From: Sulfitobacter sediminilitoris
GTDB taxonomy: Bacteria; Pseudomonadota; Alphaproteobacteria; Rhodobacterales; Rhodobacteraceae
Length of the DNA stretch: 64,000 nt
Direction: 5' to 3'
NCBI RefSeq assembly: GCF_010667575.1
Contig: NZ_JAABNT010000009.1
Coordinates: 1-64,000, forward strand
How positions within the stretch are numbered: position 1 is the first letter of the stretch; the number at the start of each line of letters is the position of its first letter. The notes under the pieces were generated by a model. It worked only from the letters and a program-made list of their open reading frames with translations. It was not told the DNA's origin and made no database searches. The position numbers were made by a program, and so were the translations under genes. Positions 1 through 8,726 of the stretch are shown piece by piece.

Positions 1-1084
1 CACCAAGGGTTCCGGCTCTGGCGGCACCGGGGGCTCAGGCTCAGGCGGTACCAAGGGTTCAGGCTCCGGCGGCACCGGGGGTTCCGGCTCTGGCGGCACC
101 AAGGGCTCAGGCTCCGGCGGTACCAAGGGCTCAGGCTCCGGCGGCACCGGGGGTTCAGGCTCTGGCGGCACCAAGGGCTCAGGCTCCGGCGGCACCAAGG
201 GTTCAGGCTCCGGCGGCACCAAGGGTTCCGGCTCCGGCGGCACCGGGGGTTCAGGCTCCGGCGGCACCAAGGGCTCAGGCTCAGGCGGTACCAAGGGTTC
301 CGGCTCTGGCGGCACCGGGGGCTCAGGCTCAGGCGGTACCAAGGGTTCAGGCTCAGGCGGTACCGGGGGTTCAGGCTCTGGCGGCACCAAGGGCTCAGGC
401 TCCGGCGGTACCGGGGGTTCAGGCTCAGGTGGCACGAAGGGAAGCGATCCGACGAACGATCCCGCAGGTGACGCCAAGACGACCTATACCTATCAGATGG
501 GCGAGCCCGGAGATATTGAGGTCGACGTCACGACGACGCCTGAGGGGTCACTGTTCTTTGTGGTCAAACAAGGGAACTTCGACGGCAACGACAATGACAT
601 CGACGGAATGCTCTTTGATGTCGCCGATGAAAGCGCTCTGGACGACCTTGTCATCTATCCGGACGAGAACAATCCTGCGCAGGGCGATCTCACCGATCTG
701 CAAGTGGACGCCAATGGTGTGACGGGCTTGTCGAACGGAGCGGAGGCCGGAGGCGCTTATGACGTCGGACTGCAATTCGGTTCTGTGCCTGACGAGGTGA
801 CCGGTAATATCACACAAACGAACTTTACCGTAAGCTCTGGAGACGGGACGGCTGTTGGTTTCGAAGACATCGACCTGAACAACATGAAGGTCATTGTGAA
901 TTCGGAAAATGGCACTCCCAACGTGCTGGGAGTGACCAACAGTAACGCTCCGGACTGGACACCAGCTGCTGCTGACCCTGAACCGACTGTCGAGGACTTT
1001 ATGTCCCTGATGATCCCGGTGGAGGAAGACGGTGCAATGAGCGGAATGGCTGAAGAGACGATGGAAGACGAACTCTTCATCTGA
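1..1084 (+). CDS. C-terminal part of a secreted-type repeat protein (5' end outside window)
   Basis: The reading frame is open from base 2 to the TGA at 1082-1084, so this is the 3' part of a longer gene. The first 144 visible residues are an uninterrupted array of 8-residue units T-[K/G]-G-S-G-S-G-G. A folded-looking C-terminal region of about 215 residues follows. It is acidic, rich in Asp, Asn, Gly and Thr, almost free of Cys, and begins near the TYTYQMG segment. That composition suits an extracellular or surface protein with a flexible linker between domains. I do not recognise the C-terminal domain family and assign no function. A strong terminator follows 20 bases after the stop, so the gene ends a transcription unit. 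Confidence 0.8.
   Translation, partial: TKGSGSGGTGGSGSGGTKGSGSGGTGGSGSGGTKGSGSGGTKGSGSGGTGGSGSGGTKGSGSGGTKGSGSGGTKGSGSGGTGGSGSGGTKGSGSGGTKGSGSGGTGGSGSGGTKGSGSGGTGGSGSGGTKGSGSGGTGGSGSGGTKGSDPTNDPAGDAKTTYTYQMGEPGDIEVDVTTTPEGSLFFVVKQGNFDGNDNDIDGMLFDVADESALDDLVIYPDENNPAQGDLTDLQVDANGVTGLSNGAEAGGAYDVGLQFGSVPDEVTGNITQTNFTVSSGDGTAVGFEDIDLNNMKVIVNSENGTPNVLGVTNSNAPDWTPAAADPEPTVEDFMSLMIPVEEDGAMSGMAEETMEDELFI
2..433 (+). repeat. 18-unit tandem 24-bp repeat coding for T-[K/G]-G-S-G-S-G-G
   Basis: Eighteen exact-length 24-bp units run in phase with the reading frame, and the array continues off the left edge. The second residue alternates between Lys (11 units) and Gly (7 units). Other differences are almost all synonymous third-base changes (ggt/ggc, tcc/tca/tct). 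Units 1-3 and units 13-15 carry nearly the same sequence of variants, which points to larger-scale duplication inside the array. Copy-number change by slippage or recombination would keep the frame. Confidence 0.95.
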
Positions 1085-1103
1085 TCTTAGAAAAAGCGGA
1101 TTT

Positions 1104-1137
1104 ACGGGCAGGAGGCGCAGGTCTCTTGCCCGTTTTT
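1104..1137 (+). terminator. Rho-independent terminator of the repeat-protein gene
   Basis: An 11-bp stem (1104-1114 with 1123-1133, containing one G-U pair) encloses an 8-base loop and is followed directly by a run of T (1133-1137). It lies 20 bases after the upstream stop codon on the same strand. Confidence 0.85.
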
Positions 1138-1616
1138 CATTTCAGGATGACGCGCGGATTCTTTCAATTAAGAGCGCCATTCAGCACGCGCCGATTGCAT
1201 AAGGGTATCGGTGTGGGTTTTGTAATGTCACCACAGCGAAACTCCGTTTGCTGGCAGCTCAAGCTACAGCGCTCCTTTCCGCAAGGTTCCTGACGGGTAT
1301 GCATCAAACGTGCAGTCCAGGATCAGCGTCGCTAGATCCGCGCCTCACAAAAATCCGGGACGCGCAAGAAAGGACGTAGCCGTTGCCGCAAAGCGCGGCT
1401 GCGTGCTGACGTGAATCTCGTGCAGGTAGGCTCACGCCATAGTGCTCAGTCAAAACTGAGAGATGACGGGCAGTCAGAGATGGGGCCGGATCATTCGGTT
1501 TTCCTGAACTTACCCCAACTGGCCAATTCACTATCGGAATCACGATATTTCGGATAGTCTGGTGTTACTTGCCCCATCTTCATCAAACAAATGTTTAAAG
1601 GAAAGGGAGCAGTGTC
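1138..1616. other. Intergenic stretch without a supported gene
   Basis: About 480 bases separate the terminator from the next start codon. Short open frames here lack recognisable domains and ribosome binding sites. A small perfect hairpin (CTCAGT/ACTGAG, 1445-1460, 4-base loop) is present. The region presumably holds the promoter of the following two-gene unit, but I see no convincing -35/-10 pair. Confidence 0.5.
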
Positions 1617-2255
1617 TTGGCTTTTGATTTTCCAAGTTGGCCGAAGGAGCCGTACAACTCCAGCAGTTGGCCAGATCACTGGCTTCGATTTGAAACGGAA
1701 TACCCCGGATCAGGACGGCCATCGTGTTTGGCGTCGCATTCTGTTGCCCCATACATCATTGAGGTAACCGGTGTGCAGCCGGAGCGGGACACTCTGGGTG
1801 CCATCGCATCGGACTACCTGAAGAAACTGAAGGAGTATCTGAGCAACCACCACAAGACGTTGAATGCTCCGATGGGATGGGATGGCAACCTGCTCAGAAA
1901 CGCAGAGAACGAAGACGTCGATCTGATGCACTGGCTTCATGTCTGGCCACCGGTCGGCAGCGACGAAATCGAAAAATCCCCGCAGATTGCGTCGTGGAAC
2001 CTGTCGCGCAACCCGCTTCATGATTTGCCTGCGACCATCGTGATGGTCGCAACGGAATTCCTTGATGGACAGGGCGACATAGCGCAGTTTACGAACGGTT
2101 TCACAGTTCCAATGCTTGTTGAGCCGATTGACGATGGGTTTCGCGTCATCATCCGGTCCATGACGGCGGAATATCCCAGTTTGTCTCAGCAAAGCTGGTC
2201 AACTGTTAAGGAACTTATTGAATTTCCCCCCACGTCACACGCCGGAGCCTATTAA
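1617..2255 (+). CDS. Hypothetical protein, partner of the downstream zincin-like gene
   Basis: This encodes 212 residues from a TTG start. The start is chosen because a purine-rich ribosome binding site (AAAGGAAAGGGAG) lies just upstream and no ATG in the same frame fits. The protein has no signal peptide and no membrane segment and is rich in Trp and Pro (for example the HWLHVWPPVG stretch near residue 105). I recognise no family. The stop is only 5 bases before the start of the next gene, so the two are co-transcribed and probably act together, perhaps as a partner or chaperone of the metalloprotease-like product. That functional link is inference from spacing only. Confidence 0.75.
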   Translation: MAFDFPSWPKEPYNSSSWPDHWLRFETEYPGSGRPSCLASHSVAPYIIEVTGVQPERDTLGAIASDYLKKLKEYLSNHHKTLNAPMGWDGNLLRNAENEDVDLMHWLHVWPPVGSDEIEKSPQIASWNLSRNPLHDLPATIVMVATEFLDGQGDIAQFTNGFTVPMLVEPIDDGFRVIIRSMTAEYPSLSQQSWSTVKELIEFPPTSHAGAY

Positions 2256-2260
2256 GTGCC

Positions 2261-4444
2261 TTGGTCGGAAAGCTGACCGACAAGACATCTGACATTATCG
2301 ATGCCATCGGCAAAGCGGCTTCCGTGAGTCCAAATTCCATCAGTCTCGAACAGATATATATCCTGTCGAGCCTCGGCCAGAATGTTGTAGAACAGCCGAT
2401 CGTCATTGAAACAGTGTCCAAGGCCCGTGGGGCAATCAAACGGTTTCCCAATAAGCTGAGTTATTTGGTGGTCAACCGGATTGAAGTCACTGTGATTTCC
2501 GCAACTCTGCCAATTCAGGTCGATCTCAAACTTTTGGGCACGGAAACCTGTTCCTTGATCACGCATGTCGGTGCCGGAGAAGCAAAGGTTTTTGTGCAGA
2601 CCCCGCCTGCCTCCGTCCGCCCCTTTGACCCGGCAGAGCCCGATGCTGCTTATCAATGGACACAGCGCCGTCCAACGCGCACCGACAACATTCTGGACAG
2701 ATTCAGAGAGACGGTCGTAATTACCAACGGCACAAGCAAGACCCTTGAATATCCGGGGTTTCGGGTTCGGCTGTGTCCAAAGTTTGTCCCCCAAGACAAA
2801 GACCTTTTGGGGGCTCCCAACGAAACCAAGATTATTCATCTACCAGCGCACAAAGAAATACCGCCGCGCAGGGACGAGTTTTCCGCTCTGAGTGCGTATT
2901 ACAATTCCGAGGACTTTTTTCAGGTGTTGGGTGCTTACGGCATTGATCCAGTTGAATTTGTCGCGCGTGCCGAACCGGATATTCAGGTCTATTACCGCTA
3001 TGGCATTGCGCCGGGTCCCGGAAAGGACGGGCGAACTGTAAACGCGCAAGTCGCCTATGATTGTAAAGCCGATGGTGCAACGCGACCAGCCATTCGTATG
3101 AACCTCGCCTTGGCCGAGTTGTCACGGTGGGATCGTCCAAAGAACAGTGATGGAGATCGCACCTGGGCGCAACCGCTCGGGATTGCGACAGACAAACGCT
3201 GGATCCTGCACGAGTTTGGCCACTATCTGCTGGCCGCGCGCATCGGGAAGCTTGAATTTGATTTTTGCCATAGTGCAGGCGACGCGATGGCCGCCATTGC
3301 ATGCGATCCGGACTCCCGTCTCGCTGACCCGCGCAATGGTGTTGCCGAAAGCTTTCGTGGGATCACTTATCCCTTCGTGTTCTCAAACCGCCGCCATGAC
3401 AGATCACCCACCTTGGGTTGGGCCTGGTACGGCGAACTGAACCGGTCCGTGATCGAGGCGCCGCCAATCGGTTGTGATGACCTTAAAGGGTATCTGACCG
3501 AGCAGATCCTATCTTCATCTCTGTTCCGGCTTTATCGCGCATTGGGTGGGGATTCCGTGGCCGAGGACGACCCGGATATGTACTTGCGCCAACGCGCCTC
3601 ATTTCTGACCCTGTACTTGCTGGTAAAATCCATTCACGCACTTGGACAATCACCTTCAAAAGCCGAGATGCTGGAGCTTGGCATGGAACAAGCCGGTCGA
3701 TTGCAGGCCGGAGAATTGGACATGGTCCCCCAACAGCTTGCGCCTGCCGGTGTTGAGTTGCCCGATAGCTGGAAAGGTGGATTAACCCACAAAGTTGTTC
3801 GATGGGCGTTTGAAACGCAGGGGATGTTTGTCGCCCATCCTAAAGACACACATAACGGACCCGGCCGTCCACCCCTAGTCGATGTTTACATCGAAGATCA
3901 GCGCCCCGTCAGCGAAATGGTCAATGGCAACAGGTTTGAGTACGGTCCCGGCAGTTATTGCCCTGTCTCGCTTGATTGGGGCGATGCAGCCCTCTGGCAG
4001 ATGTCTGATCAAGTCACATTGGGAAACCGCGGGTTTGCAACTGCGCAGGGGTGTACGTTGCGTAGATGGTTCGGGTTTGTCATGAATCCCGACGAGGATT
4101 GGGGTTTGACGTCCGAGATATTCTGGTTGTCAGTTTTCCTAGAAGGAACTGTACCAGATATCGCAGCAGGAGAACGGCGGTCTTTCCGGTCAGATGGTTC
4201 AGACGCGGCGATCGCCGAGGCGCGGCAACAGGCACAAGCACAGGCCCCAATGAATAGTTCCGCCTTTTTTCTGCAGCTTATTGAACTCACTTGCCCAGAT
4301 GACCGGGCCAATACGGACCCTCTGCAAGCCCTTGCTGTGGCTGTTGGTCTCACCGTTGACAATCTGCCCAAGACGCCACGTGCGTTGACCGATCTGGTGG
4401 CCAACGACAACAACCTGGGACTAAGAGCAGACCGTCTTCTGTAG
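2261..4444 (+). CDS. Large HExxH zincin-like metalloprotein
   Basis: This encodes 727 residues, probably from a TTG start, with a weak GGAG about 13 bases upstream. The key motif is HEFGH at residues 317-321, followed by a further histidine at 337 in the segment FCHSAGD, so the pattern is HExxH-x15-H. The HExxH core is the zinc site and general base of gluzincin or metzincin peptidases. The spacing to the third His and the HSAGD signature do not match a classical named family I can cite. There is no signal peptide or membrane span. Residues 1-250 and 400-727 have no domain I recognise. It forms an operon with the preceding unknown gene and ends 12 bases from the convergent phosphatase-like gene. 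A peptidase function is likely but unproven. Confidence 0.8.
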   Translation: MVGKLTDKTSDIIDAIGKAASVSPNSISLEQIYILSSLGQNVVEQPIVIETVSKARGAIKRFPNKLSYLVVNRIEVTVISATLPIQVDLKLLGTETCSLITHVGAGEAKVFVQTPPASVRPFDPAEPDAAYQWTQRRPTRTDNILDRFRETVVITNGTSKTLEYPGFRVRLCPKFVPQDKDLLGAPNETKIIHLPAHKEIPPRRDEFSALSAYYNSEDFFQVLGAYGIDPVEFVARAEPDIQVYYRYGIAPGPGKDGRTVNAQVAYDCKADGATRPAIRMNLALAELSRWDRPKNSDGDRTWAQPLGIATDKRWILHEFGHYLLAARIGKLEFDFCHSAGDAMAAIACDPDSRLADPRNGVAESFRGITYPFVFSNRRHDRSPTLGWAWYGELNRSVIEAPPIGCDDLKGYLTEQILSSSLFRLYRALGGDSVAEDDPDMYLRQRASFLTLYLLVKSIHALGQSPSKAEMLELGMEQAGRLQAGELDMVPQQLAPAGVELPDSWKGGLTHKVVRWAFETQGMFVAHPKDTHNGPGRPPLVDVYIEDQRPVSEMVNGNRFEYGPGSYCPVSLDWGDAALWQMSDQVTLGNRGFATAQGCTLRRWFGFVMNPDEDWGLTSEIFWLSVFLEGTVPDIAAGERRSFRSDGSDAAIAEARQQAQAQAPMNSSAFFLQLIELTCPDDRANTDPLQALAVAVGLTVDNLPKTPRALTDLVANDNNLGLRADRLL

Positions 4445-4456
4445 GCCTAACGCTGG

Positions 4457-5775
4457 CTATTCGATCCAGGGCGTTGGCCACTCGACCTTGGCCTGTTCCA
4501 GAACAGTATCAAGGGTCGGGCAATGTATAGGATGAATCACTGCTGCGGCATCGCTGTTTTGCATCGGCCGATTGATCAACGCATCCCAGACCCCAGCTGC
4601 CAGATGACGCCCACCAGAACTGTCGGACTGGTAGTGAACCCCGATACGCTCACGGTTAACAGCAATCCGGTGCGCAATCGACAGCAATGGCGATTTTATC
4701 GGCGCTGTTCCGGCCAAATCACTCCATACTGGCTTCCGAAGCAGATGCCCGTCCTGCGGACTGGGAGCAACGGTCACACCGTCAATCTCGACATCGTCTT
4801 TGAGGACACCGTTGCGGAAATAGATGCCGGGGATCTCAAGCAGCAGTAGCGAAATGAAATGCGCGAGGAATGAGTGGCCGCTTGGGAACGCCGGATGTGC
4901 GGGTGGTCCGAAAGGCACCGTCAGGCCGGGGCGCAGGATCGATGGACGAACCCTTTTGAAGTGCGCTTTATACGCCATGTAGATGACATTCCCCATCGCC
5001 AGACAGATGTCGATTAGCTGCAGCGTATGGGGGTGGTCGAACGCGTTTATCCCAAGAAAATGAACGAGGTAGTTCGGCAGGCCGTCGGCTTGAATATCAC
5101 ATTCCACCAAATAGTTCTGGCGGTCATCCTGCATGTAATAGACCAGTTTCTCCAACTCACCCTTGATGAAATCGAACGCGTTGTTTTCAGTGCGTTGCCA
5201 TTTAAGGTCTTTTGGCTCCAGCCATTTCAAGGCTTTGGGGTCGATACCAGGTTGGCTACTGCCGATCACTTTGGGCAGCCACTTTTCGAATTGTCCCGCA
5301 AGTTCCAGCGCTGCCAGTGTCCCTGGTTCGGATCTGTCCGCTGCACGCAACCATTCGGTCAGGTGAGGATCGAACGTTAAGGTCCAGAACCGCAACGCGG
5401 GATCCCAGTCTGCGGTCGTCCACTCCAGCGGAGGAATTGGGCGCGGCGGATCGCCCTGCGTGCCAGGTTGATAGGGGTTGATAATGAACTCGAGAGGAAA
5501 CGGTGAAACACCCGAGTTGTCCGGCGTAAAGTCAAGCGCCCATGGGAGAAGCGCCAGTTCAATCGGGGTCGCATAGTAGCTGCGAACCCATCCGATGCCA
5601 CCGTCGGCGCCAACGGGAATAGCACTGGGAGAAAAACGGTGTTGCCCATACCCATGCCGTTGCCCATGCCGCTGCCCATGCCCATGCCGCTGCCCATGCC
5701 GCTGCCCATGCCCATGCCGCTGCCCATGCCCATGCCGCTACTTGTGCCTCGCCCGTTTCCCATCCCAAAGGCCAT
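4457..5775 (-). pseudogene. PAP2-superfamily / vanadium-haloperoxidase-like gene with N-terminal frameshift
   Basis: The main frame (4457 to about 5640) carries all three PAP2 signature motifs: K-x6-R-P (KAHFKRVRP, about 4943-4969), PSGH (about 4863-4888) and R-x5-H-x3-D (about 4620-4656). These form the phosphate or vanadate pocket of acid phosphatases and vanadium haloperoxidases. The only good start is an ATG at 5775 behind a GAAGGGAGA site. It opens a Met/Gly/Ser-rich leader in a different frame. The PAP2 frame has a TAG upstream and no proper start for about 80 plausible residues before a TTG at 5395. One extra T in the T5 run of the coding strand (plus-strand A5, 5632-5636) would join the frames. 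The cause could be a sequencing error, a true mutation or slippage. If intact, the product would be about 437 residues. Confidence 0.65.
5645..5736 (-). repeat. Met-Gly-Ser minisatellite in the PAP2-like leader
   Basis: Tandem 12-bp and 18-bp variants of GGCATGGGC(ATGGGC)AGC encode a low-complexity (GM)nGSG tract near the N-terminus of the PAP2-like product. All unit lengths are multiples of 3, so repeat expansion or loss does not by itself explain the frame break downstream. Confidence 0.85.
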
Positions 5776-5829
5776 CTAAAATCTCCCTTCTAAATTCGGC
5801 GGAACGAAATATGCGACGTTCCAAGTCTA

Positions 5830-7618
5830 TCAGCGCGGTAAGCCCGCAATGAATAGTCCGCTTTTCAGAGCTAATTTGTCTTCGCTCCGTACGAAAGGGT
5901 ACCACGAAACGAAGCCATCAACGGAAAAGTTTTGATCAAGCGCCAATAGCTCCGCGCCAACGACGCGTGCCTCATCCTCTTGACCGGCCAATGCGAGGCT
6001 CGCCGCCAATATGCGCAAGGTTGCAATAAAGTGGGGATTGACGTGCCGCGCCTTCTGGAGCCATGACACCGCTTCGTCGTAATTTCCGGATACGAAACAA
6101 GCTATGCCCGCACCCGTCCACCAGGTGAAGTTCAATGTATCGAAAGGACTGAGCTTGAAGGCATTTCGAAACCTTAGCATCGCTTCTTCACCGCGGCCAA
6201 GATAGGATAACGTAACGCCACTTGTCGCCCATCCCAAAGCGTTGTTTTGATCAAGAGAAAGTGCCAAATCGAACATCGACATGGCTTGATGCGGATTTCC
6301 TTCGAGCAGGCTAGTAAGATGACCGGCAACCACCTGGCAGAAAGAGTCGTCGGGATCCAACGCAATGGCATGGCGCGCGTGTTCAATCGCGAGCTTTTTT
6401 GTCCCGATCAGGATCATTCGACCGTCCTTCACCAAAAAGATAGTTCAACCTCCAGGCCGAATAAGCATATGCGCGCGCATATGTTGGATCGAGTTCCATT
6501 GCCCGACGCAGGGCAAAACCTGAGTTGGAATAGCCTTGATCTTTAAAGCGGTAGAGTTCCGATGCCGCCTTTAGCACGCAATCATAGGCATCCAGACTAT
6601 CAGTTGATCGGTTTCGAACCTTTTCAATGCCATGTGCTTTCAAGCGCGGCTCAAAAGATCCCACCACGGAAGCAACAATTGTATCCTGAAAATCGAAAAG
6701 ATCTTCGGCATCCCCGTCGAAACGGTCAGACCAGATCGAACGGTTCAATGCGACATCAACCAACTCCGCTGAAATTCGCAGTTTGTCCCCGTGCCGACGC
6801 ACACTGCCATCCATCACATAATTGACGCCCAACTGGGATGCGATGTCCCGAATATCGGTCGAACGGTCCGCAAACTGCAAAGTCGACGCGCGCGCAATAA
6901 CATGAAACGCATGGCTACGGGACAAACCGGAAATGATGTCTTCGGTGATACCCGATCCAAAATACTCCTCCATTTCATGACCGGATCCAGCGCGGAAAGG
7001 TAAAATCGCGACCGCCGGGCGTGATGTCCATTCAATGAATGGTTGATGCAACGTCGATTCGTCTGCGTTAGTGCCTGTAACAGACGCGACCTGAAAAACA
7101 TGAACAATGCGCTTGATGTTCTTTAGCCGAGGTGTCCCAAGATCAATGAACCGAGCATTGACCCTGTTTCCCACGAGTTCCCGGACCAGCCCCGTCGTCA
7201 CGATTTGTCCCGGCTCTATGGCATCATGAATCCGCGACGCGATATTGACGCCGTCCCCCAATATGTCGCCTTCGTGCACCAAAACGTCCTCGATATTGAC
7301 GGCGATGCGAAGCTGCAACGGGTCTTTGGTTCCGTCGCGCGCTTTACTCTTTGACGCCTTTTGTGCGTCCACCGCCCATCTCAGCGCCATTATGGTGCTT
7401 CTGAACTCAACCAGGATGGCGTCACCCGCTGTATCAACCAACCTGCCCTCGTACTGTTTCAGCAGTGGCAGCAACAATTCCTCACGCAATGAATCCCATT
7501 GACTGATTGCCCAAGCATCGTCTTCCGCTATGAGGCGGGAAAACCCCGCGACGTCAGCAAACGCCACAGCTGCCAGCCGACGCGTTTCCAAAGCGAGAGG
7601 TTTTTGTTCAACCACCAT
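5830..7618 (-). pseudogene. Class III adenylate cyclase-TPR protein, interrupted by a homopolymer frameshift
   Basis: The N-terminal domain has class III cyclase features: the first metal Asp in FADVAGFS, the second in DTAGDAIL, and the GDGVNIASR segment. A TolB/FlgO-like region (AVLPF type, about residues 200-330) follows, then TPR-like helices. The frame ends at a TGA near 6383, in the middle of a TPR. A second frame (5830-6435) continues the homology (AIEHARHAIALDPDD and several further TPRs). Five rather than six A residues (plus-strand T6, 6395-6400) would join them into one protein of roughly 600 residues. Start: ATG at 7618 with TAAGG upstream; a GTG at 7660 is possible. The product would make cAMP from ATP in the cytoplasm. 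It may be a true mutation or a homopolymer error. Confidence 0.75.
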
Positions 7619-7936
7619 CAAAATATGCCTTAGAACAGACCCGGTATAAAGCCTATGCACGTTGGGTCACACCGCAGCTTAGCGTAACCTATCCCCTCGG
7701 TCCATGGATGCTGCAATTGAGAAGCGCCAAGTTGATGCCTGGCCCTCTTTCGAAGGATAGCACGAACTGGGTTTGCGCCGATCGAGCAGACGCGGTCAAA
7801 GCGCGTTGATGGCTCCTTGGGCCCTTTGGGTACACGGGTCTTGACCCTGCCACATACCGCTTGAAACGGACTTTCATCCAAGCGCTTGAGAGACTGCATA
7901 CCCTGGGCCAGATCGTCATGGCACCTGTGGGACAAC
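7619..7936. other. Intergenic stretch between cyclase and GntR genes
   Basis: This is 318 bases between two minus-strand genes. One minus-strand frame is open across it but starts with TTG, lacks a ribosome binding site, is very rich in Arg and Cys and matches nothing I know. I treat it as noncoding. It probably contains the cyclase promoter; no clear terminator is seen. Confidence 0.4.
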
Positions 7937-8584
7937 CTACCGCTTCAGGCTGGCCATCAGCTGATGAAACTTTTCACCCTGAACAGCGACGTGGCTGCGC
8001 AAGATATTGGCGGTTCTTTCCGGTTCACCGTCTGTGATTGCCGTCAGGATTTCTGAATGCTCATCCATGGATTGATCCAGTCGGCCCCGAAACCGAAGCT
8101 GCGTTTTCCGGTAAGCGCTCAACCTGTTCTGAAGCTGTAGCGTCTGTTTTTCCAGATATCTGTTTGCCGCGCCACGGTAGATGATTTGGTGGAACTTTTC
8201 ATTTTCGGCGTAATAGCGGTCATAGTCCGTGTCTTGGATCGCTTGGCGGCAGTTTTCATTCGCAAGCGCAAGCTGTTCAAGATCATGATCTGTCATGCGC
8301 GTCGCAGCCAAACGGCCGCAGACGGCTTCCAGCTCTGCCATTGTTTCAAACATTTCCATCAATTCGACCGGACCGGGCTGCCTTATGAAGACACCGCGAT
8401 GCGGGATCTGTTCAGCCATTCCGGAAGAGACCAACACCTGCAAGGCTTCGCGGATCGGAGTGCGGGAAACATGGAACTGTTCGGCTAATTTGAGTTCATC
8501 AAGCCGCTCTCCATCTTGAAACTCTCCCGCGAAAACGAGCTGTTCAAGCGTGTTGGCGATTTGATCTGCGCGTCTTACGTCCAT
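7937..8584 (-). CDS. matR: GntR-family (FadR/FCD subfamily) regulator of malonate genes
   Basis: This encodes 215 residues. Residues 1-70 form a winged helix-turn-helix with the GntR signature VSRTPIREALQVL (about 40-52). The remainder is the all-helical FCD ligand-binding domain with metal-type histidines in EKFHQ, DEHSEI and RSHVAV. It is transcribed divergently from the malonate TRAP/matAB operon, with a palindromic operator between them. This matches the rhizobial mat loci, where MatR is a GntR protein adjacent to malonate genes. I infer that malonate or malonyl-CoA-linked induction is mediated here. The symbol rests on context, not on alignment. Confidence 0.85.
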   Translation of the reverse strand: MDVRRADQIANTLEQLVFAGEFQDGERLDELKLAEQFHVSRTPIREALQVLVSSGMAEQIPHRGVFIRQPGPVELMEMFETMAELEAVCGRLAATRMTDHDLEQLALANENCRQAIQDTDYDRYYAENEKFHQIIYRGAANRYLEKQTLQLQNRLSAYRKTQLRFRGRLDQSMDEHSEILTAITDGEPERTANILRSHVAVQGEKFHQLMASLKR

Positions 8585-8629
8585 GAAAATTTTCTAAACG
8601 GCAACCTGCAAAAATGCAATCACGGATTC

Positions 8630-8641
8630 ATTGTATACAAT
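8630..8641. promoter_or_regulatory. GntR-type operator palindrome
   Basis: ATTGTATACAAT is a perfect 12-bp palindrome, 46 bases upstream of the regulator start and 86 bases upstream of the TRAP binding-protein start. The TTGTNNACAA core is typical of FadR/FCD-type GntR sites. It is the obvious place for divergent control and autoregulation. Confidence 0.75.
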
Positions 8642-8726
8642 ATTGTTGACTCATTATGCGGAGCGTGAAACATTTCCCCGATCTAGAACCGGCTTAAAAA
8701 GTCCGTTCACACCTAGGGAGGATACG

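Noticed and set aside
2..433. CRISPR array
   Set aside because: Units are directly contiguous 24-bp coding repeats without spacers and keep the reading frame.
1304..1543. Minus-strand open frame of 79 codons in the intergenic region
   Set aside because: No ribosome binding site, Arg/Ser-rich, no recognisable family; likely chance.
7630..7935. Minus-strand open frame of 101 codons between the cyclase and GntR genes
   Set aside because: It starts with TTG, lacks a ribosome binding site, and is very rich in Arg and Cys with no homology I can name.
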